From positions 1 through 53,716 of the forward strand of contig NZ_JACIFV010000032.1 in NCBI RefSeq assembly GCF_014197535.1: DNA of 53,716 bases. Direction: 5' to 3'. The translations under genes and the position numbers were made by a program. The notes beneath the pieces were generated by a model. That model worked only from the letters and a program-made list of their open reading frames with translations, made no database searches and was not told the DNA's origin. Origin of the DNA: Rhizobium aethiopicum. Its GTDB lineage: Bacteria; Pseudomonadota; Alphaproteobacteria; Rhizobiales; Rhizobiaceae. Positions 23,406 to 31,573 of the stretch are shown piece by piece (position 1 is the first letter of the stretch; each line of letters opens with the position of its first letter).

Positions 23406-23990
23406 CATCGGCCAGAGGCTCGCCACCAGAAGCACGGCCATGGTGATATTGAACCATTTCAGCCGCACCGGATCGGAAAGCCATTCCCGGAGCGCCGAGC
23501 CGAAACCCGCCCAGGTCGAAACGCTCGGCACGTTGACCACCGCGAAAGCCAGGCCGACGATCAGCACGCTCAATAGGTAAAGCTCGGGATTGGTACAGGT
23601 CGCCATCGCGGTCACCGCCATCACCCAGGCTTTCGGATTGATCCACTGGAAAGCCGCCGCCGAGACGAAGGACATCGGCGCCGCACCGCTCTGACCTTCG
23701 CTGAGCGAGCGCGACGAAGCGATCTTCCAGGCAATCCAGACGAGATAAGCACCGCCCGCAAACTTTAGCGCCGTATAGACAACGGGCATCGTGTGCAGCA
23801 ACGCCCCGAGCCCGAAACCGACGCCGATCAGCAGCGGGAAGAAGCCGGCACCGATACCGAACATATGCGGGATCGTTCTGCGGAAGCCGAAATTCACGCC
23901 CGAGGCGAAGAGCATCATATTGTTCGGGCCCGGTGTGATCGACGTCGTGAAGGCGAAGAGAACGAGGGCGAGAAACGTATCCAGCGGCAT
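23397..23990 (-). CDS. LysE/RhtB-family exporter
   Basis: This is a 197-residue inner-membrane transporter with six hydrophobic helices. The N-terminal TSITPGPNNMMLFASGVNFGFRRTIPHMFG is the LysE signature, including the conserved GPN. Family members export amino acids or their analogues. GGGAGGT precedes the ATG. It faces away from the aldo/keto reductase gene across a 152-base spacer. The substrate is unknown. Confidence 0.9.
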   Translation of the reverse strand: MPLDTFLALVLFAFTTSITPGPNNMMLFASGVNFGFRRTIPHMFGIGAGFFPLLIGVGFGLGALLHTMPVVYTALKFAGGAYLVWIAWKIASSRSLSEGQSGAAPMSFVSAAAFQWINPKAWVMAVTAMATCTNPELYLLSVLIVGLAFAVVNVPSVSTWAGFGSALREWLSDPVRLKWFNITMAVLLVASLWPMLK

Positions 23991-24142
23991 GCGACCTCCC
24001 GAAGCCGGCTTTTCCAGCAGCCCGCTTTATTTAGGTCAGCATAACTGTCCTAAATCGCCGATGCCATTGCATCATTGTCATGGTGACAGGATTACTTGAA
24101 AGATGGCGACGCGGCCCAATCTCTTGAGCAGAAAGAAGAGCC

Positions 24143-24991
24143 ATGCAGGAAGACCCCATCCCCTCCGTAAAATTTCCGAACGGCATAGCCGTGCCGGCAC
24201 TCGGCCAGGGAACCTGGGCCATGGGCGAGGATGCCGGTCATGCCAGGGCCGAGATCGAGAGCCTCAGAGCCGGCATCGATCTCGGCATGACGCTGATCGA
24301 CACCGCCGAAATGTATGGCGACGGCGGCGCCGAGGAGATCGTCGGCCGGGCGGTCAAAGGACGACGCGACGAGGTCTTCATCGTCAGCAAGGTCTACCCC
24401 TGGAACGCCAGCCTGAAAGGCACGATCGAGGCCTGCGAACACAGCCTCGAGCGCCTAGGCACGGATCGTATCGATCTCTATCTCCTGCACTGGCGCGGCA
24501 ACTATCCGCTCGCCGAGACCGTCGCTGCCTTCGAGATGCTCAAGGCCTCCGGCAAGATCGGCGCCTGGGGCGTCTCCAACTTCGATACCGACGACATGGA
24601 GGAACTGCTTGGCGTGCCCGACGGCGCCAATGTCGCCGCTAACCAGGTGCTGTACAACCTCACCCGCCGCGGCGTCGAGTTCGACCTTTTGCCCTGGTGC
24701 CGGAGCCGCGGCATCCCCGTTATGGCCTATTCGCCGATCGAGCAGGGACACGTCCTCCATCATCCGGAACTAATTCATATCGCCAAGGCCTACCAGGCGA
24801 CACCCGCCCAATTGGCGCTCGCCTTCCTCCTGAAACGCGACGGCGTCATCGCCATCCCGAAGACCTCGAATGCCGAACGCGTTCGCGAAAACCGCGACTG
24901 TATCTCGCTTGATATCACCGAGGAGGATTGGCAAGCGCTCGACGCCGCCTTCCCGCCGCCGTCCAGGAAAAAGCCGCTGGAGATGCTGTGA
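24143..24991 (+). CDS. Aldo/keto reductase
   Basis: This is a 282-residue NADPH-dependent TIM-barrel oxidoreductase. The catalytic tetrad is visible: Asp and Tyr in LIDTAEMYGDGG, Lys in FIVSKVYP, and His in LYLLHWRG. The NADPH loop appears as IAIPKTSNAERVREN. It belongs to the group related to 2,5-diketo-gluconate reductases; the physiological carbonyl is unknown. AAGAAGAG precedes the ATG. Downstream lies a perfect 12-bp-stem palindrome at 25081. Confidence 0.9.
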   Translation: MQEDPIPSVKFPNGIAVPALGQGTWAMGEDAGHARAEIESLRAGIDLGMTLIDTAEMYGDGGAEEIVGRAVKGRRDEVFIVSKVYPWNASLKGTIEACEHSLERLGTDRIDLYLLHWRGNYPLAETVAAFEMLKASGKIGAWGVSNFDTDDMEELLGVPDGANVAANQVLYNLTRRGVEFDLLPWCRSRGIPVMAYSPIEQGHVLHHPELIHIAKAYQATPAQLALAFLLKRDGVIAIPKTSNAERVRENRDCISLDITEEDWQALDAAFPPPSRKKPLEML

Positions 24992-25080
24992 GCGCGGCGC
25001 TTGCCCCTGCCGGCACCTTGCGGGGAGAAGGGAACACGCCGCAAATCCTTCGTTCCCTTTGACAGCTCGTTTGGCACGTC

Positions 25081-25108
25081 CCCTCTCCCCGTCAGAACGG
25101 GGAGAGGG
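25081..25108. repeat. Palindrome CCCTCTCCCCGT-CAGA-ACGGGGAGAGGG
   Basis: A perfect 12-bp stem with a 4-base loop lies between the convergent aldo/keto reductase and ilvN genes. It belongs to the family of CTCTCCCC intergenic repeats in rhizobia and may serve as a transcription end for either gene, although no T-run follows. Confidence 0.65.
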
Positions 25109-25157
25109 TTAGGGTGAGGGGCACCCATTGGCGTAAACCTAACAAGCCGGGTGGAAC

Positions 25158-25730
25158 TCACATCCCCTGCGCACCACGGTTCATCGCGGCAATACCCGTC
25201 CGGCAGACCTCGATCAGCCCAAGCGGCTTCATGATCGCGATGAACTGGTCGATCTTCGACGACTTGCCGGTGATCTCCAGAATGAAGTGGTCGATCGTCG
25301 CGTCGACCACCTTGGCATGGAAGGCATCGGCAAGCCGCAGCGTCTCGGCGCGCGTTTCGCCTTCGCCGATCACCTTAACCAGCGCCACTTCTCGCTCGAT
25401 CGGCCGATCCTGGCCGAGTTCCCGGGCCCGCACCGTCAGATCGACGACGCGATGCACGGGCACGATGCGTTCGAGCTGCGCCTTGATCTGCTCCAGCACA
25501 TGCGGCGTCCCGCGGGTAACGATGGTGATGCGGGACAGATGCGCCTGGTGCTCGGTCTCGGAGACGGTGAGGCTCTCGATATTGTAGCCGCGGCCGGAGA
25601 ACAGGCCGATGACACGAGCAAGGACGCCGGGCTCGTTGTCGACGAGAACCGAGAGCGTGTGGCTCTCGACCGCGGTCGTTTCCGGAGAGATGAAATAGGC
25701 AGAGCCCGTGGGCTGAAGGTGTGCGTTCAT
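25158..25730 (-). CDS. ilvN: Acetolactate synthase small (regulatory) subunit
   Basis: This 190-residue subunit activates the large catalytic subunit and gives valine feedback inhibition. The ACT domain HTLSVLVDNEPGVLARVIGLFSGRGYNIESLTVSETE is complete, with the Asn/Gly loop that binds valine. The C-terminal domain (DRPIEREVALVKVIGEGETR... to LEITGKSSKIDQFI) is of the normal long bacterial type (IlvH-like). It lies 80 bases after ilvB on the same strand, with an intergenic palindrome between them, so the two form an operon. Also named ilvH. Confidence 0.95.
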   Translation of the reverse strand: MNAHLQPTGSAYFISPETTAVESHTLSVLVDNEPGVLARVIGLFSGRGYNIESLTVSETEHQAHLSRITIVTRGTPHVLEQIKAQLERIVPVHRVVDLTVRARELGQDRPIEREVALVKVIGEGETRAETLRLADAFHAKVVDATIDHFILEITGKSSKIDQFIAIMKPLGLIEVCRTGIAAMNRGAQGM

Positions 25731-25750
25731 GGTCCTGGGTTTCCTCTCGC

Positions 25751-25797
25751 CGCATAACCCCGAAAATCGGCCACGATTTTCGGAAAGGAATTATGCG
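25751..25797. repeat. Intergenic palindrome between ilvB and ilvN
   Basis: CGCATAA...TTATGCG is the outer stem, and CCGAAAATCG-GCCA-CGATTTTCGG the inner. This nested hairpin is typical of a common Rhizobium repeat. It lies within the ilvBN operon and may affect relative expression or mRNA stability. Confidence 0.65.
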
Positions 25798-25810
25798 CAA
25801 TTATTAAGTC

Positions 25811-27601
25811 TTAGACGAGCTGGCGGCCCTTGGCATCGATCGCGTTGGCGACCGCTTCGTCGGTGGCTTCGTCGGGCAGCAGCATTTCGTTATGCGCCTT
25901 GCCCGAGGGGATCATCGGGAAGCAGTTGGCGAGATTGGCAACGCGGCAATCGAAAATGACCGGCTTCTTGACCTCGATCATCTCGATAATGGCATCGTCG
26001 AGCTCGTCCGGCTTGTCGCAGCGCAGGCCGACGGCGCCATAGGCTTCCGCCAGTTTGACGAAATCGGGCATCGCTTCCGTATAGGAATGCGACAGGCGGT
26101 TGCCGTGCAGCAGTTGCTGCCACTGGCGCACCATGCCCATATACTGGTTGTTCATGATGAAGATCTTGATCGGCGCATCGTACTGGATCGCCGTCGACAT
26201 TTCCTGGATGCACATCTGGATCGAGGCATCGCCGGCAATGTCGATGACGAGGCTGCCGGGATGAGCGATCTGGACGCCGAGGGCCGCCGGCAGGCCGTAA
26301 CCCATCGTGCCCAGGCCGCCCGAGGTCATCCAGCGGTTCGGCTGTTCGAAGCCGAAGAATTGTGCTGCCCACATCTGATGCTGGCCGACTTCGGTGGTGA
26401 TGTAGGTGTCGCGGTCCTTGGTATGTGCAAACAGCCGCTCCAGCGCATATTGCGGCATGATCACGTCGTTGTTCTTCGTATAGGCGAAGGAGTTACGCGC
26501 CCGCCAGCGGGCGATATCGCTCCACCAGCCTTCGAGTCGGTTCTTCTCCGGCTTCTTCGGCAGCGCCCGCCACAGGCGGACCATGTCTTCGAGGACATGG
26601 CCGACATCGCCGCGGATGCCGATATCGACGCGGACGTTCTTGTTGATCGAGGACGGATCGATATCGATATGTATCTTCTTCGAGCTCGGCGAGAAGGCGT
26701 TGAGGCGGCCGGTGATGCGGTCGTCGAAGCGGGCGCCGATGCAGACCATGACGTCACAATCATGCATCGCCATGTTGGCTTCGTAGGAGCCGTGCATGCC
26801 GAGCATCTTCAGCCAGTTCTTGCCGGAAGCGGGATAGGCGCCGAGGCCCATCAGCGTCGAGGTGATCGGGAAATCGGTGAGTTCGACCAGCTCGCGCAGC
26901 AGTTTGGAGGCCTCGGGGCCGGAATTGACGACGCCGCCGCCGGAATAGATGATCGGACGGCGCGCATTCGCCATCAGTTCGATCGCTGCATGGATCTGGT
27001 TGAGGTCGCCCTGGATCTTCGGCTGGTAGCTCTTCTGGATCGCGTAATCGGCGGGCGGTGTGTAGGTGCCGGTCGCAAACTGCACGTCCTTCGGAATATC
27101 GACGACGACGGGCCCGGGACGGCCGGATTGGGCGATGCGGAAGGCCTCGTGAATGATGGCGGCGAGCTGATTGACGTCCTTGACCAGCCAGTTGTGCTTG
27201 GTGCAGGGCCGGGTGATGCCGACCGTATCGCATTCCTGGAAGGCGTCGGAGCCGATCAGCGGGGTCGGAACCTGACCGGTCAGGCAGACGAGCGGGATCG
27301 AATCCATCAGCGCATCCTGCAGCGGCGTGACCGCATTGGTAGCGCCCGGACCTGAGGTGACCAGCATGACGCCGACCTTTCCGGTGGAGCGGGCATAACC
27401 TTCGGCCGCATGGCCTGCCCCCTGCTCGTGGCGGACGAGGATGTGCTTGATGTCGTCTTGCTGGAAGATCTCGTCATAGATCGGCAGGACCGCGCCGCCG
27501 GGATAGCCGAAGATATGTTCGACGCCGTTGTCCTTCAGCGCCTTGAGAACGATCTCCGCCCCCGTCATCCGATTGCCTGCCGCCTGATTGTCCGTGCTCA
27601 T
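25811..27601 (-). CDS. ilvB: Acetolactate synthase large (catalytic) subunit
   Basis: This 596-residue thiamine-diphosphate enzyme joins two pyruvates (to acetolactate) or pyruvate and 2-oxobutyrate, the first common step to Val, Leu and Ile. The catalytic Glu lies in VRHEQGAGHAAEGYA. The ThDP/Mg motif is GDASIQMCIQE...NN, and the FAD-binding middle domain is complete. I chose the ATG at 27601 (MSTDNQ), preceded by GGAAAAG; the frame extends to 27688 through a terminator and is unsupported. Upstream lies a leader peptide with Ile/Leu/Val codons and a terminator, so attenuation is expected. Also named ilvI or ilvG. Confidence 0.95.
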   Translation of the reverse strand: MSTDNQAAGNRMTGAEIVLKALKDNGVEHIFGYPGGAVLPIYDEIFQQDDIKHILVRHEQGAGHAAEGYARSTGKVGVMLVTSGPGATNAVTPLQDALMDSIPLVCLTGQVPTPLIGSDAFQECDTVGITRPCTKHNWLVKDVNQLAAIIHEAFRIAQSGRPGPVVVDIPKDVQFATGTYTPPADYAIQKSYQPKIQGDLNQIHAAIELMANARRPIIYSGGGVVNSGPEASKLLRELVELTDFPITSTLMGLGAYPASGKNWLKMLGMHGSYEANMAMHDCDVMVCIGARFDDRITGRLNAFSPSSKKIHIDIDPSSINKNVRVDIGIRGDVGHVLEDMVRLWRALPKKPEKNRLEGWWSDIARWRARNSFAYTKNNDVIMPQYALERLFAHTKDRDTYITTEVGQHQMWAAQFFGFEQPNRWMTSGGLGTMGYGLPAALGVQIAHPGSLVIDIAGDASIQMCIQEMSTAIQYDAPIKIFIMNNQYMGMVRQWQQLLHGNRLSHSYTEAMPDFVKLAEAYGAVGLRCDKPDELDDAIIEMIEVKKPVIFDCRVANLANCFPMIPSGKAHNEMLLPDEATDEAVANAIDAKGRQLV

Positions 27602-27661
27602 CTGTCTTTTCCGTTTGATGCTGGGATTTGCGTTTGTGGCCGGGAGCCCGATTTCGGGCAC

Positions 27662-27738
27662 AAAAAAAGGCCCCGGAGGACCTGTCATCTAGCGCATGGG
27701 TGGCTATCGCCGGATGGTTACACCATCCTGCCCATGCG
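27662..27738 (-). terminator. Attenuator: nested hairpin and T-run terminator before ilvB
   Basis: On the minus strand, GGCGCATGGG (near 27740-27731) can pair with CCCATGCGCT (27700-27691), enclosing GGATGGT-GTA-ACCATCC. Further on AGGTCC-TCCG-GGGCCT (27683-27668) forms a stem followed by seven T (27668-27662), a rho-independent terminator. It lies 60 bases before the ilvB start and just after the leader peptide stop, the arrangement of an amino-acid attenuator. The exact switch between the hairpins is not resolved. Confidence 0.7.
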
Positions 27739-27774
27739 CCTTCCCACCACGATAAGAGCCGTTGCGATTTTCAT
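27718..27774 (-). CDS. ilvB leader peptide, 18 residues
   Basis: The frame ATG to TAA encodes MKIATALIVVGRRMGRMV. Five of its first ten residues are Ile, Leu or Val (codons ATC, CTT, ATC, GTG, GTG), the products of the pathway it precedes. Stalling at these codons under starvation would alter folding of the RNA that follows. The stop lies inside the first hairpin. No strong ribosome binding site is visible, which lowers certainty. Confidence 0.7.
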   Translation of the reverse strand: MKIATALIVVGRRMGRMV

Positions 27775-27875
27775 GGCGGGAAGTGATAGACAGAAAATTT
27801 CGCAGCGTCAACGCATGCCGCAATAAAAAACTGCCCCGCGTCCGCGCCTCTCAAAATCGATAGGATGAAGGATTT

Positions 27876-27902
27876 GTTAAAGGATCGACTTTATCCTTTA
27901 AC
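27876..27902. promoter_or_regulatory. Perfect inverted repeat GTTAAAGGAT-N7-ATCCTTTAAC before the HerA gene
   Basis: The 10-bp arms are perfect, with a 7-base gap. The repeat ends nine bases before the ribosome binding site AAGGAG (27911-27916) of the HerA-type gene. It could be an operator or an mRNA hairpin near the start. It is A/T-richer than its surroundings. Confidence 0.5.
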
Positions 27903-27922
27903 GCTACTGCAAGGAGTAGCCT

Positions 27923-29947
27923 TTGCTCAACAACGACTTGCGCATGTCTGGCAAGGCAGGCGAGCACGATCGACGCGACGGCCATACGCCGGGAAATCGC
28001 TTTCTCGGCCGCGTCGTTGCATGCAGCGGCTCCAGGGCGACCATTGCCGCCGTCGCCGAACAGGGCGGCACCGATCTCACCGAACTCTGGTCTGTCGGCC
28101 GGCTGATTTCGATCAGCGTCGGCCGCAACCGCGTCGTCGCCCTCGTCTATTCCATGAATACCGGCAGCCATGCCTGGGGCGAAGGCGAGGACAATTATTT
28201 CAAGATCGAGACGGAGCTTCTCGGCGAAGTCCGCGTCGATGAGGACGGGCGCGAGGAATTTTCGACCGGTATATCGCGTTATCCCTATCTCGGCGCCATC
28301 GCCCATCGCATCCGCGCCGCCGACCTGATGCGCATCTATGATGCCGGAACGGGGACGACCGCCGTCATCGGCAAGCTGACGCAGGACGAAAGCATCGATG
28401 CGGCGATCCATATCCCCTCGATGCTCTCTAAGCATTTCGCCGTCGTCGGCTCGACCGGCGTCGGCAAATCGACGGCCGTGTCGCTGCTCCTGCACAAGGC
28501 GATCGCGGCGGATCCGAAGCTGCGCGTGCTGATCCTCGATCCGCACAATGAATTCGCCGCCGCCTTTCCCAAACACGCCGTCACCATCGATACCGATACG
28601 CTCGACCTGCCCTTCTGGCTGATGCGGCTCGAAGAGTTTGCCGAAGTCGTCTTCCGCGGCCGTCCGCCGGTGCCCGACGAGCTCGACATGCTGCGCGACA
28701 TCATGCCGGAGGCCAAGCGGGCCTTCCGTGGCAGCGACAATTCTCTGGTGCGCCGCACGACGGAAAAGAGCTCAATTACTGCCGATACACCCGTCCCCTA
28801 CCGCATGGCCGACCTGCTGGCGCTGATCGACGAGCGCATTGGCCGCCTGGAAGGCCGTACGGAAAAGCCTTCCCTGCGGTCGCTGAAGATGCGCCTCATC
28901 GCTGCGATCAACGATCCGCGCTATCACTTCATGTTCTCCAACAATACGATCAGCGATACGATCACCGATACCATCGCGCAGATCTTCCGTATTCCCGGCG
29001 ATAGCAGGCCGATCTGCACCTTCCAATTGGCGGGCATCCCTTCCGAGGTGGTCAATTCGGTCGCTTCGGTGCTCTGCCGCATGGCCTTCGAGGTGGCGCT
29101 CTGGAGCGATGGCGCCATCCACATGCTCGTCGTCTGCGAGGAAGCGCACCGCTATATCCCGTCCGATCCGAACCTTGGCTTCATCCCGACGCGCCAGGCG
29201 ATCGCCCGCATCGCCAAGGAAGGCCGCAAATACGGCGTCTCGCTCGGCATCATCACCCAGCGGCCGGGCGAGCTCGACCAGACGATCCTGTCGCAATGTT
29301 CGACGCTCTTTGCCATGCGCCTTGCCAATGACCGTGACCAGGAAATCATCCGCTCGGCCATCCCGAATTCGTCGATCTCGACGACGAGCTTCATCTCCTC
29401 GATCGGCAATGGCGAAGCGATCGCCTTCGGCGAGGCGATCAGCGTGCCGATGCGCATGCGCTTCTCCCATGTCGACGAAAGCCTCCTGCCGAAGGCCGCC
29501 AGCGCCAATAACAAGCACAGTGAGGAAGATCCCGACACGGTCGATCTACGCAAGATCGTCACCCGTATGCGGGCGGTGACCGTCAGCCCCGACATTTCAA
29601 ATTTCCAGCAGAGCGTTGCGGCATCCATGCCGGGTTCTGATGAGGCGGAGGAAGCCGACGAGGCTTTCGACACAAAGCCCGTCCCCCCGCTCGCGCCGGC
29701 TTCGGCGCCACTCGGATCCTACCGGCGCGAATTACTACCGCAGGCGCCGCGGCTGGACCCCGCCGAGCCGGCCCCGATCGATCCGCGGCTGGACGCGCTG
29801 CGCCGCGAACTGCGTCGCGAGGAACCGGTCTTTCCCCGGCCGGCGCCGCCGGCCGATCAGCCACCGATCACCCGCCGGGAACCCGGCCCGTCGCTGCGCG
29901 AAAGCATACTGAAAAAGCCGCTGAGCAGCCTTTACAACAAGGATTGA
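27923..29947 (+). CDS. HerA/FtsK-type hexameric ATPase (DUF87), solitary
   Basis: This is a 674-residue ATPase. An N-terminal HAS-barrel-like beta domain (about 20-140) precedes Walker A VVGSTGVGKSTAVSLLL (about 175). The insertion (about 220-330) is followed by Walker B LVVCEEAHRYI and sensor-type IITQRPGELDQTILSQC. The last 100 residues are Pro/Arg/Glu-rich and probably disordered. HerA proteins translocate DNA with NurA nuclease or act in anti-phage pairs with SIR2 or DUF4297; no partner is nearby. I accept TTG at 27923 because AAGGAG lies six bases before it. An ATG at 27944 is the alternative. Confidence 0.85.
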   Translation: MLNNDLRMSGKAGEHDRRDGHTPGNRFLGRVVACSGSRATIAAVAEQGGTDLTELWSVGRLISISVGRNRVVALVYSMNTGSHAWGEGEDNYFKIETELLGEVRVDEDGREEFSTGISRYPYLGAIAHRIRAADLMRIYDAGTGTTAVIGKLTQDESIDAAIHIPSMLSKHFAVVGSTGVGKSTAVSLLLHKAIAADPKLRVLILDPHNEFAAAFPKHAVTIDTDTLDLPFWLMRLEEFAEVVFRGRPPVPDELDMLRDIMPEAKRAFRGSDNSLVRRTTEKSSITADTPVPYRMADLLALIDERIGRLEGRTEKPSLRSLKMRLIAAINDPRYHFMFSNNTISDTITDTIAQIFRIPGDSRPICTFQLAGIPSEVVNSVASVLCRMAFEVALWSDGAIHMLVVCEEAHRYIPSDPNLGFIPTRQAIARIAKEGRKYGVSLGIITQRPGELDQTILSQCSTLFAMRLANDRDQEIIRSAIPNSSISTTSFISSIGNGEAIAFGEAISVPMRMRFSHVDESLLPKAASANNKHSEEDPDTVDLRKIVTRMRAVTVSPDISNFQQSVAASMPGSDEAEEADEAFDTKPVPPLAPASAPLGSYRRELLPQAPRLDPAEPAPIDPRLDALRRELRREEPVFPRPAPPADQPPITRREPGPSLRESILKKPLSSLYNKD

Positions 29948-30843
29948 TGTTCCAGCTCGATCAGCGGCCGGACAATGTCGAGCACACGCTCGCGGTCCGC
30001 CGGCCCAAGCCGCAGGAGGGGACGCGGAAGCTCCGCCCGGATATCCAGGAGATGCTCGGCCATCATATAGACCACGCGAATGCTTCCATACGCCTTGAAC
30101 ACCTCCCAAAGCGGCTGCAGCAGATCATCGAGCCGCCGCGCCTCGCCGTCATTGCCGGCCATGGCCGCTTTCGTCAGAGCGAGCGCCGTGCGCGGAAGCA
30201 GGCCGCCGATGACACTATACCAGGCGTCTGCGCCTGCAAGCAGTGCCTCCGCCGCGCCCCAATCGCCGCTGTAGCCGATCGCGAGATCGGTCCTTTCCCG
30301 CAATAGCGCAAGCTCCCCTCGTAAGTCGCCGTCAACAGGCAGCGGCATCTTCACCGCCTTGATCGTCTCGATATCGGAGAGGCGCTGCAGAAGCTCGCGG
30401 CTGAAGGTGAAGTGCGTCGTGCCGGGATTGTTGTAGATGCAAAGCGGAAGCCTGGTCGCCTTCGCCACTGCGAGGAAATGCTGGTAGGCCTCTTCCTGGG
30501 TCAGCGGCGTATAAGACACAGGCGCAAGCAGAAGCGCATCCGCGCCGGCAGCCTCGGCGTCCCTCGCCAGATCCAGGGCATGGTCCGTCCTCAGAGCGCC
30601 GGCGCCGACAACCAGCGGAACGCGGCCATTGACGCATTCCACCGCCGCCTTGACGGCCCGCAGCCGCTCCTCGCGCGTGAGATAGGCGTAAATCCCGGTG
30701 CTGCCGAGAAGGCCGATGGAGGCCACAGCTGACTCGCACAGGCGTTCCAGCAAGCGGCCAAGCCCCTCAGTGTCGATCCGGCCATGCGGATCGGCAGGCG
30801 TTGGCGGAAAGGCCGACAGGCCATGAAACGGCGAAGGAGACAT
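29932..30843 (-). CDS. Dihydrodipicolinate synthase-family aldolase
   Basis: This is a 303-residue TIM-barrel class I aldolase. The Schiff-base Lys is in TIKAVKMPLP (about residue 160) and the conserved Tyr in LCIYNNPGTT. LLGSTGIYAYLTREER resembles the family GTTGE region but with GST-GIYA, so the canonical lysine-pathway role is unlikely. Members with this change act on other keto acids (for example, 2-keto-3-deoxy sugars or hydroxyproline products). It lies 21 bases after a LysE exporter gene and both are divergent from a MocR regulator. The end overlaps the HerA gene by 16 bases. Confidence 0.88.
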   Translation of the reverse strand: MSPSPFHGLSAFPPTPADPHGRIDTEGLGRLLERLCESAVASIGLLGSTGIYAYLTREERLRAVKAAVECVNGRVPLVVGAGALRTDHALDLARDAEAAGADALLLAPVSYTPLTQEEAYQHFLAVAKATRLPLCIYNNPGTTHFTFSRELLQRLSDIETIKAVKMPLPVDGDLRGELALLRERTDLAIGYSGDWGAAEALLAGADAWYSVIGGLLPRTALALTKAAMAGNDGEARRLDDLLQPLWEVFKAYGSIRVVYMMAEHLLDIRAELPRPLLRLGPADRERVLDIVRPLIELEHQSLL

Positions 30844-30864
30844 GATGCAATCCTCAAAGGGCGG

Positions 30865-31485
30865 TCAATGGGAGAACAGCAGGCGCGAACCCGCGCCGGC
30901 GAAGAAGACGGCAAGACTTCCCTCGATCCAGCGGCGCGCCCGCGCATACCCGCGCACCATCGGCGCCGTCGAGAAAAGCACGGCATAACCGGAAAAAATC
31001 GAGATCCCGAGAAGCACGCAGCCGGCGAAAGCCATGACGGCCATTTCAGGCGACGCGCCAGGCCTGAGGCCGAGAGACATGATCGCCACCCAGGCCAGCA
31101 CCGCCTTCGGGTTCCCGAGATGCATCAGGATTCCACGCCGATACAGCGCGCCGAGCGCGGCAGCAGGCCGGGAGAACTCACCTGCCGGCCCATCCGCGGC
31201 AACGGCCGAGCGAGCGGCCTTCCAGGCGAGCCAGAGGAGATAGAGCCCACCCGCAATTTTGAGGACGATGAGGGCCTGAGCATAGCGGACCAACAATGTG
31301 GAAATGCCGGTGACCGCGATCAGACCCCAGCAGGTCGACATGGTGATCACCCCGGCGGCGAGTGCAAGCGCCGGCCGGCGCCCTTGGCGCATTGCCACGT
31401 TCATGATGGCCATGTTGCTTGGCCCGGGACTGCCTGCCGCGATGACATAGGCGATATAAACGACGAGAAGATCTTGCATTTCCAT
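30865..31485 (-). CDS. LysE/RhtB-family exporter (MocR-linked)
   Basis: This inner-membrane protein of about 206 residues has six helices. AYVIAAGSPGPSNMAIMNVAMRQGRRPALALAAG is the LysE signature. It lies just before the aldolase gene on the same strand and opposite the MocR regulator. Start at 31485 (MEMQDLL) is chosen because the family N-terminus begins there; the frame goes on to 31551 through the operator zone. The substrate is probably an amino acid or amine sensed by the MocR protein. Confidence 0.88.
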   Translation of the reverse strand: MEMQDLLVVYIAYVIAAGSPGPSNMAIMNVAMRQGRRPALALAAGVITMSTCWGLIAVTGISTLLVRYAQALIVLKIAGGLYLLWLAWKAARSAVAADGPAGEFSRPAAALGALYRRGILMHLGNPKAVLAWVAIMSLGLRPGASPEMAVMAFAGCVLLGISIFSGYAVLFSTAPMVRGYARARRWIEGSLAVFFAGAGSRLLFSH

Positions 31486-31524
31486 TTTCCAGAGGCCGCC
31501 ACTCGCTTCCTTCTTGCGGAAAAT

Positions 31525-31567
31525 TGGTTCATCATGAAGCGCCATTTTCAAGAATCTTCATGGACCA
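31525..31567. promoter_or_regulatory. Inverted repeat TGGTTCAT...ATGGACCA in the MocR/LysE divergent spacer
   Basis: TGGTTCAT-CATGAAG (31525-) and CTTC-ATGGACCA (-31567) face each other across about 14 bases; one mismatch only. CCATTTTC occurs three times around it. The site covers the leader just before the MocR ATG, so it is a candidate operator for both directions. Confidence 0.45.
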
Positions 31568-31573
31568 TTTTCA

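Noticed and set aside
25892..27355. 487-codon frame antisense to ilvB
   Set aside because: Long antisense frames arise from high third-position G/C; ilvB is fully conserved on the other strand.
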